Below are positions 1 through 13,300 of a stretch of 64,000 nt of DNA, piece by piece (the stretch's first letter is position 1; the number at the start of each line of letters is the position of its first letter). The notes under the pieces were generated by a model that worked only from the letters and a program-made list of their open reading frames with translations, was not told where the DNA came from and did not search any database. The stretch is from Strigops habroptila (lineage: Eukaryota; Chordata; Aves; Psittaciformes; Psittacidae), in assembly GCF_004027225.2 (NCBI RefSeq), contig NC_044279.2, positions 48,632,744-48,696,743 on the forward strand, in the 5' to 3' direction. Made by a program: the position numbers and the translations under genes.

Positions 1-3000
1 TATAACTGAAAGCCACCTCAATACTAAGGAAAACTCCTTTTACTGGAGAAGCAGACCATGGAAACACTGATTTGCATGACATTTCCTGCAAGGAAAAAAA
101 GGAAGACCCAAAACACTCCATATGCTTTCCTGAGCAAAAAAGTTCACTGCGAGTCTTTCATGTAGTTTCACATGCCACCCTAGCAGTATAAAATAACTAA
201 CCCGACACTACAAAATAGAATAATTCCAGACCCATTGTCAGTGATTTGACTAACGTTTGGGGAAAAAGGAGCTCTGAGAGTGGCTTACAGCCCCAGATGA
301 GGGTCCCACCATCTGCACGCACCCAATTCTGTCCCAAAGTCCTTGTGTCAGAACATCACTATTCCCAAGCAATAGTACCACCACTTCTCACCAATATTTC
401 CATTTCTCACTGGTGTAGACTCTGATTAGACACCCCTAATTTCATACAGAATTTGTCTCTTCATAGTCTGTAAAAGCAAAACATAAGTCGTCAGCAAAAC
501 AGCATGTCTGGTAGCCAAGAATTGCTTTGTTCATTCCCTGCTCTGGAGCACCAGAGCTGGGACTGCCAGTTAGGCTTTGCACTCAGCCTTGCGGGGGACA
601 GGAAGCGGAGATCTGAGCCATCTGACTCACTCTTTACTGACAAGCCCTCAGAGCTGGCAGAAGCCTACCAGCTGCATAACGTGTACTTGAGAAAGTGAGG
701 TAGGGAGGGGAAAGAAAAAAGGCAGGCTCAAGGAAGCAGAATACAAAAAGGCGGCCAGTGATAACACATGACTGAAGATAACAAGGACTGACAGGAAACC
801 TGAAGAGCCTATTATCAAAGCTATTCTATTAAAACCTGAGGTACAACTGCAGAGAAAGAATTTAATGTACAACTAAGGGTGGCAGAAGCCAGCCAGAAGC
901 ACAGGGGAAGACTGGAAGATAGGACAAGCCTGCAGAGGTGAATGGAGGAAAAGGAACCTGCCTTCTTCAGATCAAAAACTAGTCCATTATCATCTCTAAG
1001 AAACAGATGAAATCCAAAAAAATCTACATACCTGACCTCTACTTATTAGGAAATTAGATCCTCCAATAAAATTCAGTTTAAAAAAAAAAAAAAAAAAAAA
1101 AAAGTGTTTTTTAATGCATAAATATGACACCTTCAATACCTAAAATGTATTTTGTGCATTCAAATCTCAGCATAAGTGTTTGAAAACTGTTTTTAAATGC
1201 TATTTAGACCCTGCAGGATTTTATTAATTTAGTGTTTCTGAATGAGAATTTTGCAATTGCAAAAAAAAAAAAAAAACCCCAAACAAAAAAAAAAACAACC
1301 CCGAACCAGACCCTTCCCTAAACACTGCATTTATTTGGTGCAATATTGCTCATTAGAAGAATGTCTCAACCCTAACAAAGTTCAGTACATCAAAGAGGAG
1401 CTTGTACCAAAGCAAAGTGCTTAACCACACAGATTTCAATACTAAATTCAATATTCCAGGAAGGCTTTCATGCACACTTAATTGACCTCTAGGGACTCAG
1501 CTGCCAAAGCAGAATTTAGTCCAGAAAACTAAACTTACATTTTGCATTGAGATGCTCATTTTTGGAAAACCAACAGATTACTGGAAATCTGCAGAGGTGG
1601 AACAAATAGGAAGCAGTATTTAATTAAACCAACATTAAGATCTCAAGGGATTATTGCCACATGACACAACACCCCTCCAACCCCAAGCCCTTTCCAAAGA
1701 AAGATCCTAGCTGGAAACACGACACAGCTATAGATTTCATCATAATCAATTAGTAGTCATGTACATTTGCAACATCTTGAAGGAACACTGTCAAAAGTAG
1801 CCAGTAAATACAGTCTGCTACTCCCTGAAGGGTGAAGGAGCAGACTTACTCCACCTGAAATAAAATTCTCTCACCTAGAACAACATTACAAATACCAACA
1901 GGAAGCCCACAAGATCCAGAAAAGTTTACCTTTCTGTTTTCTGCAGCATGACAGACGTTCCAAGGCACGTGCATTGTTCCTTTGCATCTTTAGATTACTG
2001 GACAAATATGCACCCAATTTTACTTTTAGTTTTAAGGCTGACATGAAAAAACTCAAAAATCAAGTGGTAAGTGACAACTGATACCCACTATTAATTATCC
2101 AGGCCCATCATTTGCATTTAAATCCCTGTGGGAAGGCCTAAGCAAATGAAATGTATCTGAATTTAATAAGACATATGAAGTTCAGGTAGGAGTGTCAGAA
2201 ACTATTACCATTCTCCACTAAAGCATACCGGTTTCACCAGATGGGATCAGGAGGAAATTTCTCAGTAACCACTAAAGCAGTGGGTATATTATGAGAATTG
2301 TATTTCTTCCTCCAGAAAGAGGTGTAATATGAGGTGGTAAAGACACCATCTAACTCTTCTGGTAATGGCAAGCCTAGCATTCAAACTTAATATACTGCCT
2401 ATGTGCTGTTATGACTAGGAGCATAGGCAATCCGTCTACGAATTTCTCAGAAGAACAATCTCATTTGTACATTGGCTTTAATCATAAGATAATTTGCTTT
2501 GAGATGCCCATTAGCAGTGCATTACAGGAGTTTCATGTGCCAAGATCTATGGAAAAGTTAAGTGCGTGTTCTGACAGGCTGGGGAAAACACAGGCAGTGA
2601 TTATTTCAATAACATCAGCACTGTTTCTCTAACTGGTTTTATAATACCACCTAGCCCAGGAAATGATAAAAGGCTCTTAAAAAACTATGAAGAAAAGGTA
2701 AGATGACATTGATAAAAAAGCTTCAAAGGATTTGAGATAACAACGGATGGGAAAATTGGAGAAGCTGCCTGGCTGGCTCCGTCCGGGCAAGGATCCTTAC
2801 ACTTCCCAAGCCAGAACCAAAAGGAATACCTGTACCTGTTCTTCCTGGCAGCAGCTGATCCAGGTCAGGAAACCTCTGCGCTGTTGTGTTCCCTTTTTTT
2901 CCTGGGGATTTGTTTGTTCCCCGAGATCTACTGAAGTAACTGCAAGAATTAATTGTTTCCTAAGGGAGTTTCTGACTATGTAATTTAGATTAAAACAACC

Positions 3001-4933
3001 ACTTGTATAAAGGGCTTTGGTTATGTTTTTTTATGTGTGCTTTTTAAAGAAAGCACAACACAAGCCCAGTTATGCTAACAACATATGCTTAGGGAGCAGC
3101 TACAAGTATAGATGTGCCAGGATGCAAAAGATCACTTAAACCCTTAAATCACCAGTGGTACTGAGGAAAGTTTGCGTGAAGAGGGGAGAAGTATAATCTC
3201 CTGCACTCAGTCAGCTAACAAAACTATGGAATTTCACTCAAGGAGCAACTGCAGTCTCATGTCTATGATGCTTCATACAGCAAAACTGTCCTTTTCTAAA
3301 GCAGAGACATTCACTTGGATCCTGAACCACAACATAAACCAAAACAGATTGCATAAACATACAAAATATATCCTTATTTAAGTTTAGTGTCACTCTTCTT
3401 AGGTAAATCAAATTAAGGGAATACCAACAAGACTGTAGTCAAAATCCCTGAAAGATACCCAAAGATTAGATCTAAACAAAAAGCATACACTTAGTCAGGA
3501 ACTTACAGTATACCAAACACAAAACCGTGAAACACCCAACTGTAAACAAGAAAAACACTCAACGGCCACATGAATAAATACACCAATACCAGGCCCATAA
3601 CCAGAAATCCTACTTCCCATGATAAGGCTTCATGCTTTCAATCAAACACTCCAATGTTGAGATTATCAACTCTCTAAGCAATCATTAACATGGGATGCCA
3701 CTTAAAATACTTGTCTCCTCCTATATAAGATGACATGATCCCCTAAAGAATGGTCAACTCTCAGATTCTTTGGAACATATGTATGCTACACACATATTCA
3801 AAATGAAATGAATCTTGGTAACTCTCACTGAAAAATTAAGTTAAATGTGACTATCTATAAGCTAGCTCATTTATTCTTTTCATCATTAATATATTCTCAA
3901 AAGTGTAGAGAAGTTTGCTGGGAACTATAAAATATACAGGCTGCATATTTCATTCAAATCCTTATTGCTGGTTTGAGAGAAACCTTTAGAATCTGTAAGA
4001 CCAACTGATTAGCTGAAGTTAAGAAGTTAAATGATACCATACTGGGTGAAAACAATGCTTCACCTGTTAATAAAGTCTAACGGTCACATTAAGTGATGCT
4101 ATTCAGAGAGAACATATGAGTCTGGCCATTCTCTGAGGACCGTTCCTCTTCCCAGCATCCACAGCTACAGTATTACAGATATTAAAATATCCGTTCCTGC
4201 CTTTTCCATTTAGCATCTGTTTTGGACATATCTATTAATTGGTCCAATCCCTTTTTGAATCCACTGATGTTATCTGTCTCCACCACCTCCTGAGACAATG
4301 AAACACAGCAGCAACCTGCAGAGTCACCAAACCCCATCTTTCAGTAATATTCTGTGTGAGTCAAGCAAAACTCGTGCACCACTATCACCTTTGCTGGGAG
4401 CACAGGGAGGTACAGAAGATTCACTATATTCAGGGAGAGGCAATATCTTTTGTTATATTTGAAAAGCTTTCAAGACCTGATGAAGAATTTGCATACCAAA
4501 AAGCTTGTCTGCTTTCCCCAGCTCTATCAGCTAACCTAAAACCATATTAATTCCCCCTACAAACCTAGCAACTATGCACTCTATGGACACTTATTCAACT
4601 TCAATCTGAGAGAGCAGTAAGGTTCATTCCTCCCTATTTAAGTATTCTTAGATACAAGTATATGATTGTGTCTGATTTGCTTTAATTAAATCTGGAAATG
4701 CATATAGTTAGTTTCCCAAATTCCAATCATACACAAGGGATAACTAGCTTACTTTTCCTCTTGACTCTTTACCAAACACAGTTTTCAAAACAACAAAAGC
4801 ATATAGAAAAATATACAGCAGCGACTGTATGCTGACATTTCATCAAAGGGGTCAGCCTCTCAACTCATCATCTAAACACATTTACAACAGTCAGAATTAC
4901 AATGGAGCTCTTGAACTTCTCTTTTCTCTTTAC
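1..4933 (-). other. FGD6: FGD6 intron 2, 5' portion
   Basis: Intron sequence after the donor at 4933. I looked on the minus strand for the next FGD6 exon (the acidic EEEIINSSDEDD region leading into the DH domain) and did not find it. Contents: an A-tract of about 24 at 1080-1103, an interrupted A-rich tract at 1260-1295, and a diverged old repeat around 4200-4350. No other gene is supported. Confidence 0.75.
4200..4350 (-). repeat. Possible ancient CR1/L3-like LINE fragment, antisense
   Basis: The plus strand around 4225-4300 has the order 'TTTTTGAATCCACTGATG' then 'CTCCACCACCTCCTGAGACA', which resembles a recurring segment of old CR1/L3-type LINEs read in antisense. It is strongly diverged and its limits are approximate. 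Confidence 0.35.
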
Positions 4934-7373
4934 CTGCCAAGTCTCAAACGCCTGCTGGTAGCTTCACAAGGCTCCTCAACTTCATAGAAGCCAGGGCTCT
5001 GGTCTTCCACACTGCTCGAGTTCTGCCATTCAAAACAGAGATTTCTCCTAGCACCCACAGCAAAAGGCAAATTCTCATACTCGGGTATTTCCTCATAGTG
5101 ACGCACGTTCTCATACTCTGGAGCACAAGTGCTGGTTACAGAATTCAAATGCATTTGTGACAAATTCTCTCCCGAAAGTAGATGCCCATCTAAAGACTCC
5201 AGACGTTGGTTATTTCGCATCTCAGGCTGACTTCTGTTTCTCTGCCTCTTCTTCTGTAACGCTGGACTACTTATTTCTATGGAAGGCAGCTTGGTAGATT
5301 TAGCTTTCCTTTCATGGCCTATGGATGCTATATTCTGGTTGTTACCACCTCCATACCCATCCCCAGCGGAAAGGTTGGCAATAGCACTATCCATTGACTG
5401 GCTGCCTTTAGACAGAAATTTCTGGAAGTCGCTTTTCATTAAGCAAACTGACAGTTTCATGTTGAGAAACTTTTTCAAGCTATTCTTCTTCTGATGGTCT
5501 TTGCAAGGCTTGTCTGTCCTTTCCATGTCCACAGAAGAGAGAGATTTGGCCCTAGGCTTCGTCACAACAGTCAAGTGGTTGAAGCTGGTAGCAATGTTAG
5601 CAGTTTTTAATGATTCAGAATTTCCTGAAAATGGAAGAATAGGATGAGGTAACTTCCAGACGGGTTTCTCAGAAAGACGTTTGGGTATGTCACAGGATGA
5701 CAGTGCGCTTTTCTCCTTGGCTGGTGAATGCGTGAAATGAGATCCTTCCAGAACACCGTTTGATTTGTCCTCACTGGAGTTGTAAGAACTTTTCTCCACA
5801 AGCTCTGCTGATGCAGCTTTTTTCAGCACACCAGCAGCTGGAAGGCTGTGCCTCTGCGGTTTCTTAGGAATGATTTTTGGAGAACTTTCATCCTTTATTT
5901 TAACTTCTTTATCTTCCAATTTTTGTGGGGAAACATGGAGGCTACTGGAAGCAGACAAGTGCTGACTGCTAGTTAATTTGAGTTGCTTTGGCAAACTCAT
6001 AGACAAAATATCACACCTGACAAAGTTAGTCCTTTTGTCCACAGCATCTAGCATACTGGTGTCATCTGCCATCTCATCCATGGAGTTAACTAAGTTATGG
6101 TCTGCATTTAAAGAACATTCAACACTTTCCACCAAATGAGAAGCTTTATGTGACAACTGAGGCAAAAGATTCTGTGAAGTTGACTCTTCTGTAGCAGGTT
6201 CCTTCACCTGATGCATTTTGTCTGCATTGCTTTGCTTTATCTCAGATTTTTCAGGATGAAGCACTTCTGTGTTATTGTTATAACAAACACTTTGACCAAG
6301 GATATTAATTTTTGCCATCTTTTTAAAGCTTTGGTCCACAAGTCCAAAGCAATCTTTCTCTGAATTAGATGGTTCCTCTGTTCCTTCTCCTGTGGTGTCT
6401 ATGCCATCCTGACGGACTAGGCATGTAGCTCGTGGCTTTCTTGGTTTAGGGATAGGAAGCACTTTGGAGCTCAGGACTGAAGATGTTTCAGAGGAAGCTT
6501 TATCAGCATCTGCTTTCATAACTATTTCACCTGAAAACATACCATTGCTACCTACATTTTCATTTTCCAGGATTTCCTGGTCCAATGGGCAAGAGCAATT
6601 GTGGTTATTTTCAGTCAAAGTAGCACAAATTTCAGACATCTGAAACTCATCAGCAGTGAGCTTACCATCAGTATTTTGTTGCTTCCCTTTAGCTACCTCA
6701 GAAGACGATGAAGACTGTACAAGTTCCATAAACTCAATTTTAACATCATTCTTGGAACTGCTGGCACTGCCTTTGTCAAGTTTATCTGCATACCTGCGCC
6801 TCACAGGACTGCTGTTAGGAAACATACTATGAGTTAGAACATCCTTAAGTTTCTCTTCCAAGATGCTGGCTTTCAAAACAACCTGATTTCTGTTTGCCAG
6901 TTTTTCATTGTGACTATCTCCCAGAGCTAGTGCGTTTTTTTCACCATCTTTGATGTTCTCCAAGTTTCCAAAGTGCTCAAAAATGATCTGAGTTTTACAG
7001 GTGTTCTCCCCGTTTCCAAGCTTATGAAGACATTCAAGTTTGCAAGATGACATTGGCAGAATATATGCTGTGTTACCAGTACTCCCTTCCGAGGCTTCAT
7101 TTTTATAGTTCAAATGGTCTAGCGTTTGAGAAGAATCTCCCCTGTGCTCCTCAAAGCTTTTTGTGCTTTTTCGTGTAGATGATGGAGGTTTAACTTCTGG
7201 AACAGATGAGCTCTTGAGAACCTTTGGTTTTGGTGCAATTGCTGGCTTGGTTTTCCTTGCTGCTTGTATAACACTAGAAAGTACAACATCGGGCTTCGGT
7301 GCAACAGGTGGAGGCGTTGCCTTGTGTCCTACCACAAATTTGGGTTTGGGGGCCACTGGTGGCTTCTTAATTT
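4934..7373 (-). CDS. FGD6: FGD6 exon 2, giant exon encoding residues 6-817
   Basis: A 2,440-nt exon, open throughout. The acceptor is TTCCTAG/AA at 7375-7374 and the donor GGCAG/GTAAAG at 4933. The readable frame extends to 4930, but its last codon and stop are intron. There is no Met at the exon start: the first bases complete the split Glu codon, and the frame runs through a Val codon (GTG at 7356) that can look like a start. Visible features: proline-rich APKP motifs at residues 12-15, 29-32 and 51-54; a second proline/basic stretch IPKPRKPRA in the middle; a serine-rich centre; a conserved KPQRHSLP block; a basic segment KKNSLKKFLNMKLS; and tyrosine motifs YENV (Tyr758) and YENL (Tyr770) near the end. 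No globular domain is evident. Codon use and length look normal for FGD6. Confidence 0.95.
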
Positions 7374-10300
7374 CTAGGAAGGATGGAAAACAAAGATATT
7401 AGTCATCATCAGCCCACAGAACAACTTCACCTGCAGCACAGTATTATTAGTTATTTGTGACATTTAAATCATGTGATCTACGAATCTCAATGTGTCTGTG
7501 TATATATATTTTTTCTCTTAAAAACATGTCTCTCTTCTCTACTACTGCTTTTTTACTAGTTGCCTTTCTTTGTTTTAACAGGCCAAGAGTAACTTGTTTG
7601 TTTAAAATCAGTTTAACTTTATGAAAGTGCATGTCCTTGCTTAGATGCTAAAGAATTATGCTAACAGAAATAGCAGATTAGCCTGGGTTTGCAGTTTCAA
7701 CCATTATAATACCATTTTAAAATGGCACAAATATGTTAAGTGCCTCTTGTATAATAAGCTATGAAGATAACAGAACTGCTAGGGTAACATCAGGACAGTT
7801 CAGTACCTTCCCCTGCCACCTTTGGAAACGTGTAACCTAAAGTTCCCCTTCCTCTTCTTTTCAAACAATATTGAGATGGATTACTGTACCAGCTGTAAAA
7901 CTGGCACGCCACTACCCACAGTTCAGTGAAATGAGTCTGTGGTGTAAAGTTAATGTGCTAATTTGTAGCAAGTCAGCACTTTCCTACTGTAAAAGTAAAA
8001 TACTATTTCTGTGCATCTTATAAAATTACTCTTCCCAACATGCTACTGTCTGACCTAGAAACAGTCACCACTGCTATGACTTATGACCCACTTGACAGCA
8101 CAAGATGACAAACCCTGGGAAGAGTGGACAGCCGGAACACATGAGGAACTAGATTATGAATTTTGATCGTGTTGTTGGTTTAGGGTTTTTGTTTGGTTGT
8201 TTGGGGCGGGTGTGGGGTGTGTGCTGTTAAATGCCTGAAACATTTTTCTATTGCAGGAGGTCATTTATGACCAATTTATTTCCATATGCTGGGAAAATTT
8301 CAGATTTCTAAGTGCTCTGAGTGATTTCTGACATATGAAAATTGACTTATAAAGTAAAGAAGTTCCTCATTCTGGTTTTAGGTTTGGCTTTTTTGGGGGG
8401 AGGAGGTTGGTTTGTTTTGTTGGTCTTTTTTATGTACTACCTCTATTTTTGCCTTTGTTTTGATTAACATTTTGGCATATTTTCAGGAAGTCATACACAC
8501 ATTAAATAAAACACTCAAAAAAACATGCTAATTAACGTTTCACATGCAAGGAGACTGGGCAAGCCATTGATTTATTATCCCCTTTGAACTGTGGGTTTGG
8601 TGTTTGGCTGTTTTATCATGATTATTATTATAGATGCGCAACTGTATCCTAATCTCTAGCCTAGAAATACAAGAATAAAGTTTCAGGCTTGATTTTGTTC
8701 TGGTTTGGATTTTGCTGTTTGTTTGTTTGAAAGAAACCTAGATGGTATTAAAACAAAAAAAAAAAAAAAAACAGAAAAAAAAAAAGCCAGATGCCCTCAG
8801 TTGCAAGCATTTCCCAAACACTAAGCCACTGCTCTAAGCAGACAGCCAGGAACAATGTCTCTACTATAGAAACAGGAAAACCATGTTTTTCTAGGACATG
8901 AATCATTTCAGGGTATCCAGACTGACCCCACTTACACTTAGAATAGCTGTCTTTGCTGCAGTTACATTAGGAAAGAGATAAACCCAATGGCAAAGGCAAT
9001 TTTTGAGACATTTTGCAAGAGGAACAGCAGAATTTCTTTCCAAATCTCCCTACAGCCATCCACACAGCCCTACCAGCTAATGCAAAGGCTGTAGTACCAT
9101 CTTCTGCTTCCTGTCCAAAGGCAGGTTTCCCACAGAGTGAGGAATGAATAGTTTGCTACAAAAAAATAAATAAATTAACCCTTTGAATGGGCAACCACCG
9201 ATTCGGAACAGCAGAAGAGCGTACACTCACTTCCAGACAAGGCACTGCCTATTCAGCTGCAGAATGAAGTGATGGCAATAAAGGAGCCTGTTTTCTCTGG
9301 TAAAAAACAAGTAATGGATGCCCAGTTTGTCACAGAACACAACACAGTAGTAGACCTGGGCCATGTTCAGTAATATTTATTAAGTTATTAAAGCTCCCTG
9401 AAAACAGGGAGAGACAGTCCGCTTGGGAATCCTCTCTGATGCCCAAATGAGAGAAACAGATTGTGGAAGATACAAAAGGTTAAATACTGGCTAGGCAAGT
9501 GATATCCTGTGGATTATTTGTCCCACACTGCAAATCAAAATCCGTAAACCTTGGAAGTTTCTCTCTCTATAGTGGGACTGCCTAACATTTTGCACAGCAA
9601 TCAAACTAGATTACTCTGCAGGGCTTTCAACTAGTATTTATTAGGAAGGACACTCAGAAGTTACTATATGATACCATTACCTGAATACAAGATTCGAAAC
9701 TAAAACATGAAAATGTAAGGGAATGCAAAGAAAACAAACCAGTTGTTTACATGCCGACAGTGGAAACCTGGATAATGAACAGAGCGAGAAAAATTCACTT
9801 CTGTTAATAAGTGCTATTCAATATGATTTCTGAAGCCTACTAGAATTTTTCAAATTACTTCACCGTTAAAAAGTGTTGGGACAGACAGAAGAGACTGGCA
9901 AGTTGTGTGGTATAATAAAGACGCCACTGTCTGCTTTAAAGTAATTGCTCATTTCATCTAGAGTAGATATGGGTCAATGTATTAACAGGCACACTATAGT
10001 CTCGGTATCAATACAGATCTGCAGTCAACCGCTCAATCAGAAAGGAATGTGATGAAGAGCCCTTTCAAACATAAATATGATGTGAGAGGAAAGACTCCAG
10101 GAAAGGAATGCATACCAGTAGTTTTCCTCAACAAAATATCCTGAAGTTTCTGAAAAATACATGTGATGAACTTGTTAGAAAAAAAATCACAGCAGCTAGG
10201 CAAGGGTAAAAGTATATTTGATTTTGACTAGAAATCAAGAATTAAAGTTCAGTTGATTATAAAATAATTTAATTCACCGTATGTGGCTAAAAACGAGTTC

Positions 10301-13300
10301 TACATCACACAGTGCTTTAAAAGGGACAATTTTCCATCCTGCACAGAAAGAAAACTAAGGAGGAGGCAACCGTTATATATAAAGGTGTAAGAAATGACTG
10401 GAAGTCATATGAGAATGACTTTTTGTAAATGACAAGCATAAGCAAGCCTCTTTGGTGAAAAACAATAAGTATAATCAAAGAAATGTTATACAACCAGTGC
10501 AAGGAGTTGTGAGTTGTTTGAACAATGGGCTTTTTCCTGGTGCCATATGGAACTGTTCATCTATGAACAGAGATGGTTGGCTATGCTTAGGAAAGTAAAA
10601 ACCTAGGAGAATTTGGAAATCATTGCAGATAGTTATTTTATGAGAGCCCCATGCAAGTCTGCAGTTAAGTGGTAAATAATCCTCCAAATTACATGGAGAT
10701 AAATATCAAAAGATGAAGGGAGCTGAAAATATTTCTGTACGCAGCACTTGCCAGACTGTTAATGACATGCTATGTCACCTTCTGGCATTCTTAGATGATA
10801 ACTTGGGATGAATGCAAGGAATATGAAGTATCCAAGGTCTAAAAAATCATGCCTCGAATCCCAAGAAAGCTCATCCTGCCTAATTTAACTAAGAAGTTGA
10901 GAAGTGAGATGGTAATAGTATATTTGCTTATGCACATGTGAAAGATGTAACAGATGGCTCTTTAATGAGAGAAAAAAAAAAAAAAGACAGGATGAGATCC
11001 CACAGCTGACCACTGCAGTTTGACAAGTTCAAACTAGTAACAAAGCTTTGAAATTATTATTAAACCCAAAGGATAATTAACTACAGGAACATCTCACCTA
11101 GGGTTGTGGTGGAGTCACCAGCACTTAGGGTCAACCTAAACTCACTTTCTGAGATGGGCAGAAGTTTCAGAGGACATTTTGGGCTGGACGTTGGCTTCTC
11201 TGTCTTGTCTACCCCAGGAGATGGGAATAGAGAATCACTATGATTTCCCTTGCTCCCCCCTCCAATCTTACCCCATTTCTCCAAGAGGATCCCTGCATCC
11301 AGACTAGAATCATGGGTTACTAGTAATAAGCCCAACTGTAAGAGCAGAAAGTCAAATTTTTATTTGCACAAACAGATTAAATGATTAGGAGCCAGAGAAG
11401 CAGCCAGATATCCTCTGGCTTGCTTGCCTAGACAAAGGAAGAAATCCATAAAGTGACTAACAAAGCTGCCATCACCAACAGGAAATCTACTGCTCATCTA
11501 GGAACAGCCAACACTGTGTTCAGTGCTAAAGGAAAACAAAAAAGATGCTCGAAAATATCAACACACCCAATACCCTTTAAAAAAGTGGATTAAAAAGGGC
11601 ATTATTTTTCTAACAACAAATAGCCATTGGCACCACCTATGCAGGTCAGTGCATATGCTGCTCTTTGTCCTACTTCAGATCACGTCACAGAGAACACATA
11701 TTTGTCCCTCCGGTGAATTATCTCCTCCAGCGTGCTGAGGAAAAAGCAACACCCATTCTCATCCTGCTGAGCTCCTCTGCGACCGACACTCATTATTGCT
11801 CGACTAGTACATGTTCCTGTCCTATCTTGAAGTTGGTTTAGAGGAGGATGAGAACACCCAGGGGCAATTTCTGCTCTCAATATTTTGGCCTCTAAAAGCC
11901 CATTTCTTCAGATGGTAGGATTTGGCAACTGAGGACCTCAATTAAAAACGCTTTTGTGTCTTTTCCTATGCAATATCATGAATGAGCAGGACAGCCAATA
12001 AGACAGTGCAGTTTCAAGCATATTATTACACAGCTTTAAATCTTCCCCTCAAATTTTTACCCTTGCTATCTTGCCTGCCCAGCACAGGAATAGGGAGAAA
12101 AAAAGATTCATGAAGTTGAACTGAGGTAAAAAATAATCAAATAGCACTACTCCTTCTGCAAAAAAATAAAATTACTGTTGCTAAAGGAACATTTTCCCAG
12201 GTTATCTTTATGCCCATATTTTTGAAATTATGTTAACAACTTCTGCACTTCGGAACAGCAAAAGAACAGGTTATGTTTACCTGCATCTATTCAAGAAATA
12301 GGGACAAATGGTTCTGAATGCTGTTGTGCAAACATAACTTGATATTCCTTTCCTTGCAATGCTCTGCATGAACAGAGGCCTCTCTCCAGGTATTCAGGGT
12401 CCCCTATGGGGCTGTCTCTAGACATCCAAGAGGTATCCCCACAGCAGGATCCTGCAACCCACCTAAAGCAACATCCTTTTTTAACCACAAAACAGTAGGA
12501 AGACAGTAAGCAATTAATCAGTGTGACATAAGATGTTGACAGCAGCTATACCTAAACTTAAGATATGGGTACACAATCAAGTTACTATGGGGTAAGCCAA
12601 GGTGTGAATTTAACAGATCAGCTACTTTATAGAAGCTGCCCATATGTATAATCTTCCTTACCACACAGTATACAAGGTTTATTCCTTTTCGCCTATGAGT
12701 GAAATCTATATCACATGTACTAGGAAAGGAAAAGAGCTTGAAATAGTTACTGCTTAACAGCTGGCCTACTGCAAATGTACACATTGGCTTTCTCATGGCA
12801 CTTTGTTTACATATGCATACTGTATTCTCAGAGTTAGGAAATCACATCTGTAGGCTATATATGAAAATAAATGATGCCCAGAAGGTATCTACCAGGGGAT
12901 CCATGTGCTGTTCTTTCTTAAGTGAAGGAAGAACTCACTCCAATAGCCAATTTGCTGTTCCTGGGACTACGGTTGGCTTAAAACACTACAATTCACCAGA
13001 CACAAAACAAGAAAGCCAATCTGGCTTTTAAAGAGCATGTAAGAAGAGAGGTAATTATTGCTATATGCTTGGGATAAGGCTCAGCAATTATTGTGATGGC
13101 AGTTAATACACTGCACAGAGAAACAGATGAAGTATTTTAAAACTCCCATTCTCCAGCAACTTAAGTTTTAATGACTCACAAAAAGGCTTTTCAGTTCACT
13201 TTGCTTTCAGTTACAGAAAGAAAGTTTCATTAGATAAATAATTTATTTCCTGACAATGTGGAATGTATTTATTTTCTCATTACGCAGAGGCTCTGATTTT

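Noticed and set aside
4944..5126. Second minus-strand frame within the FGD6 exon 2 end
   Set aside because: An alternate frame of the same exon; the conserved FGD6 frame explains the DNA.
7163..7402. Plus-strand open frame opposite FGD6 exon 2
   Set aside because: A shadow of the FGD6 coding strand; the frame has no splice or family support.
12518..13031. Pair of opposed frames in FGD6 intron 1
   Set aside because: No family resemblance, ordinary intron composition, and no splice sites that join FGD6 in frame.
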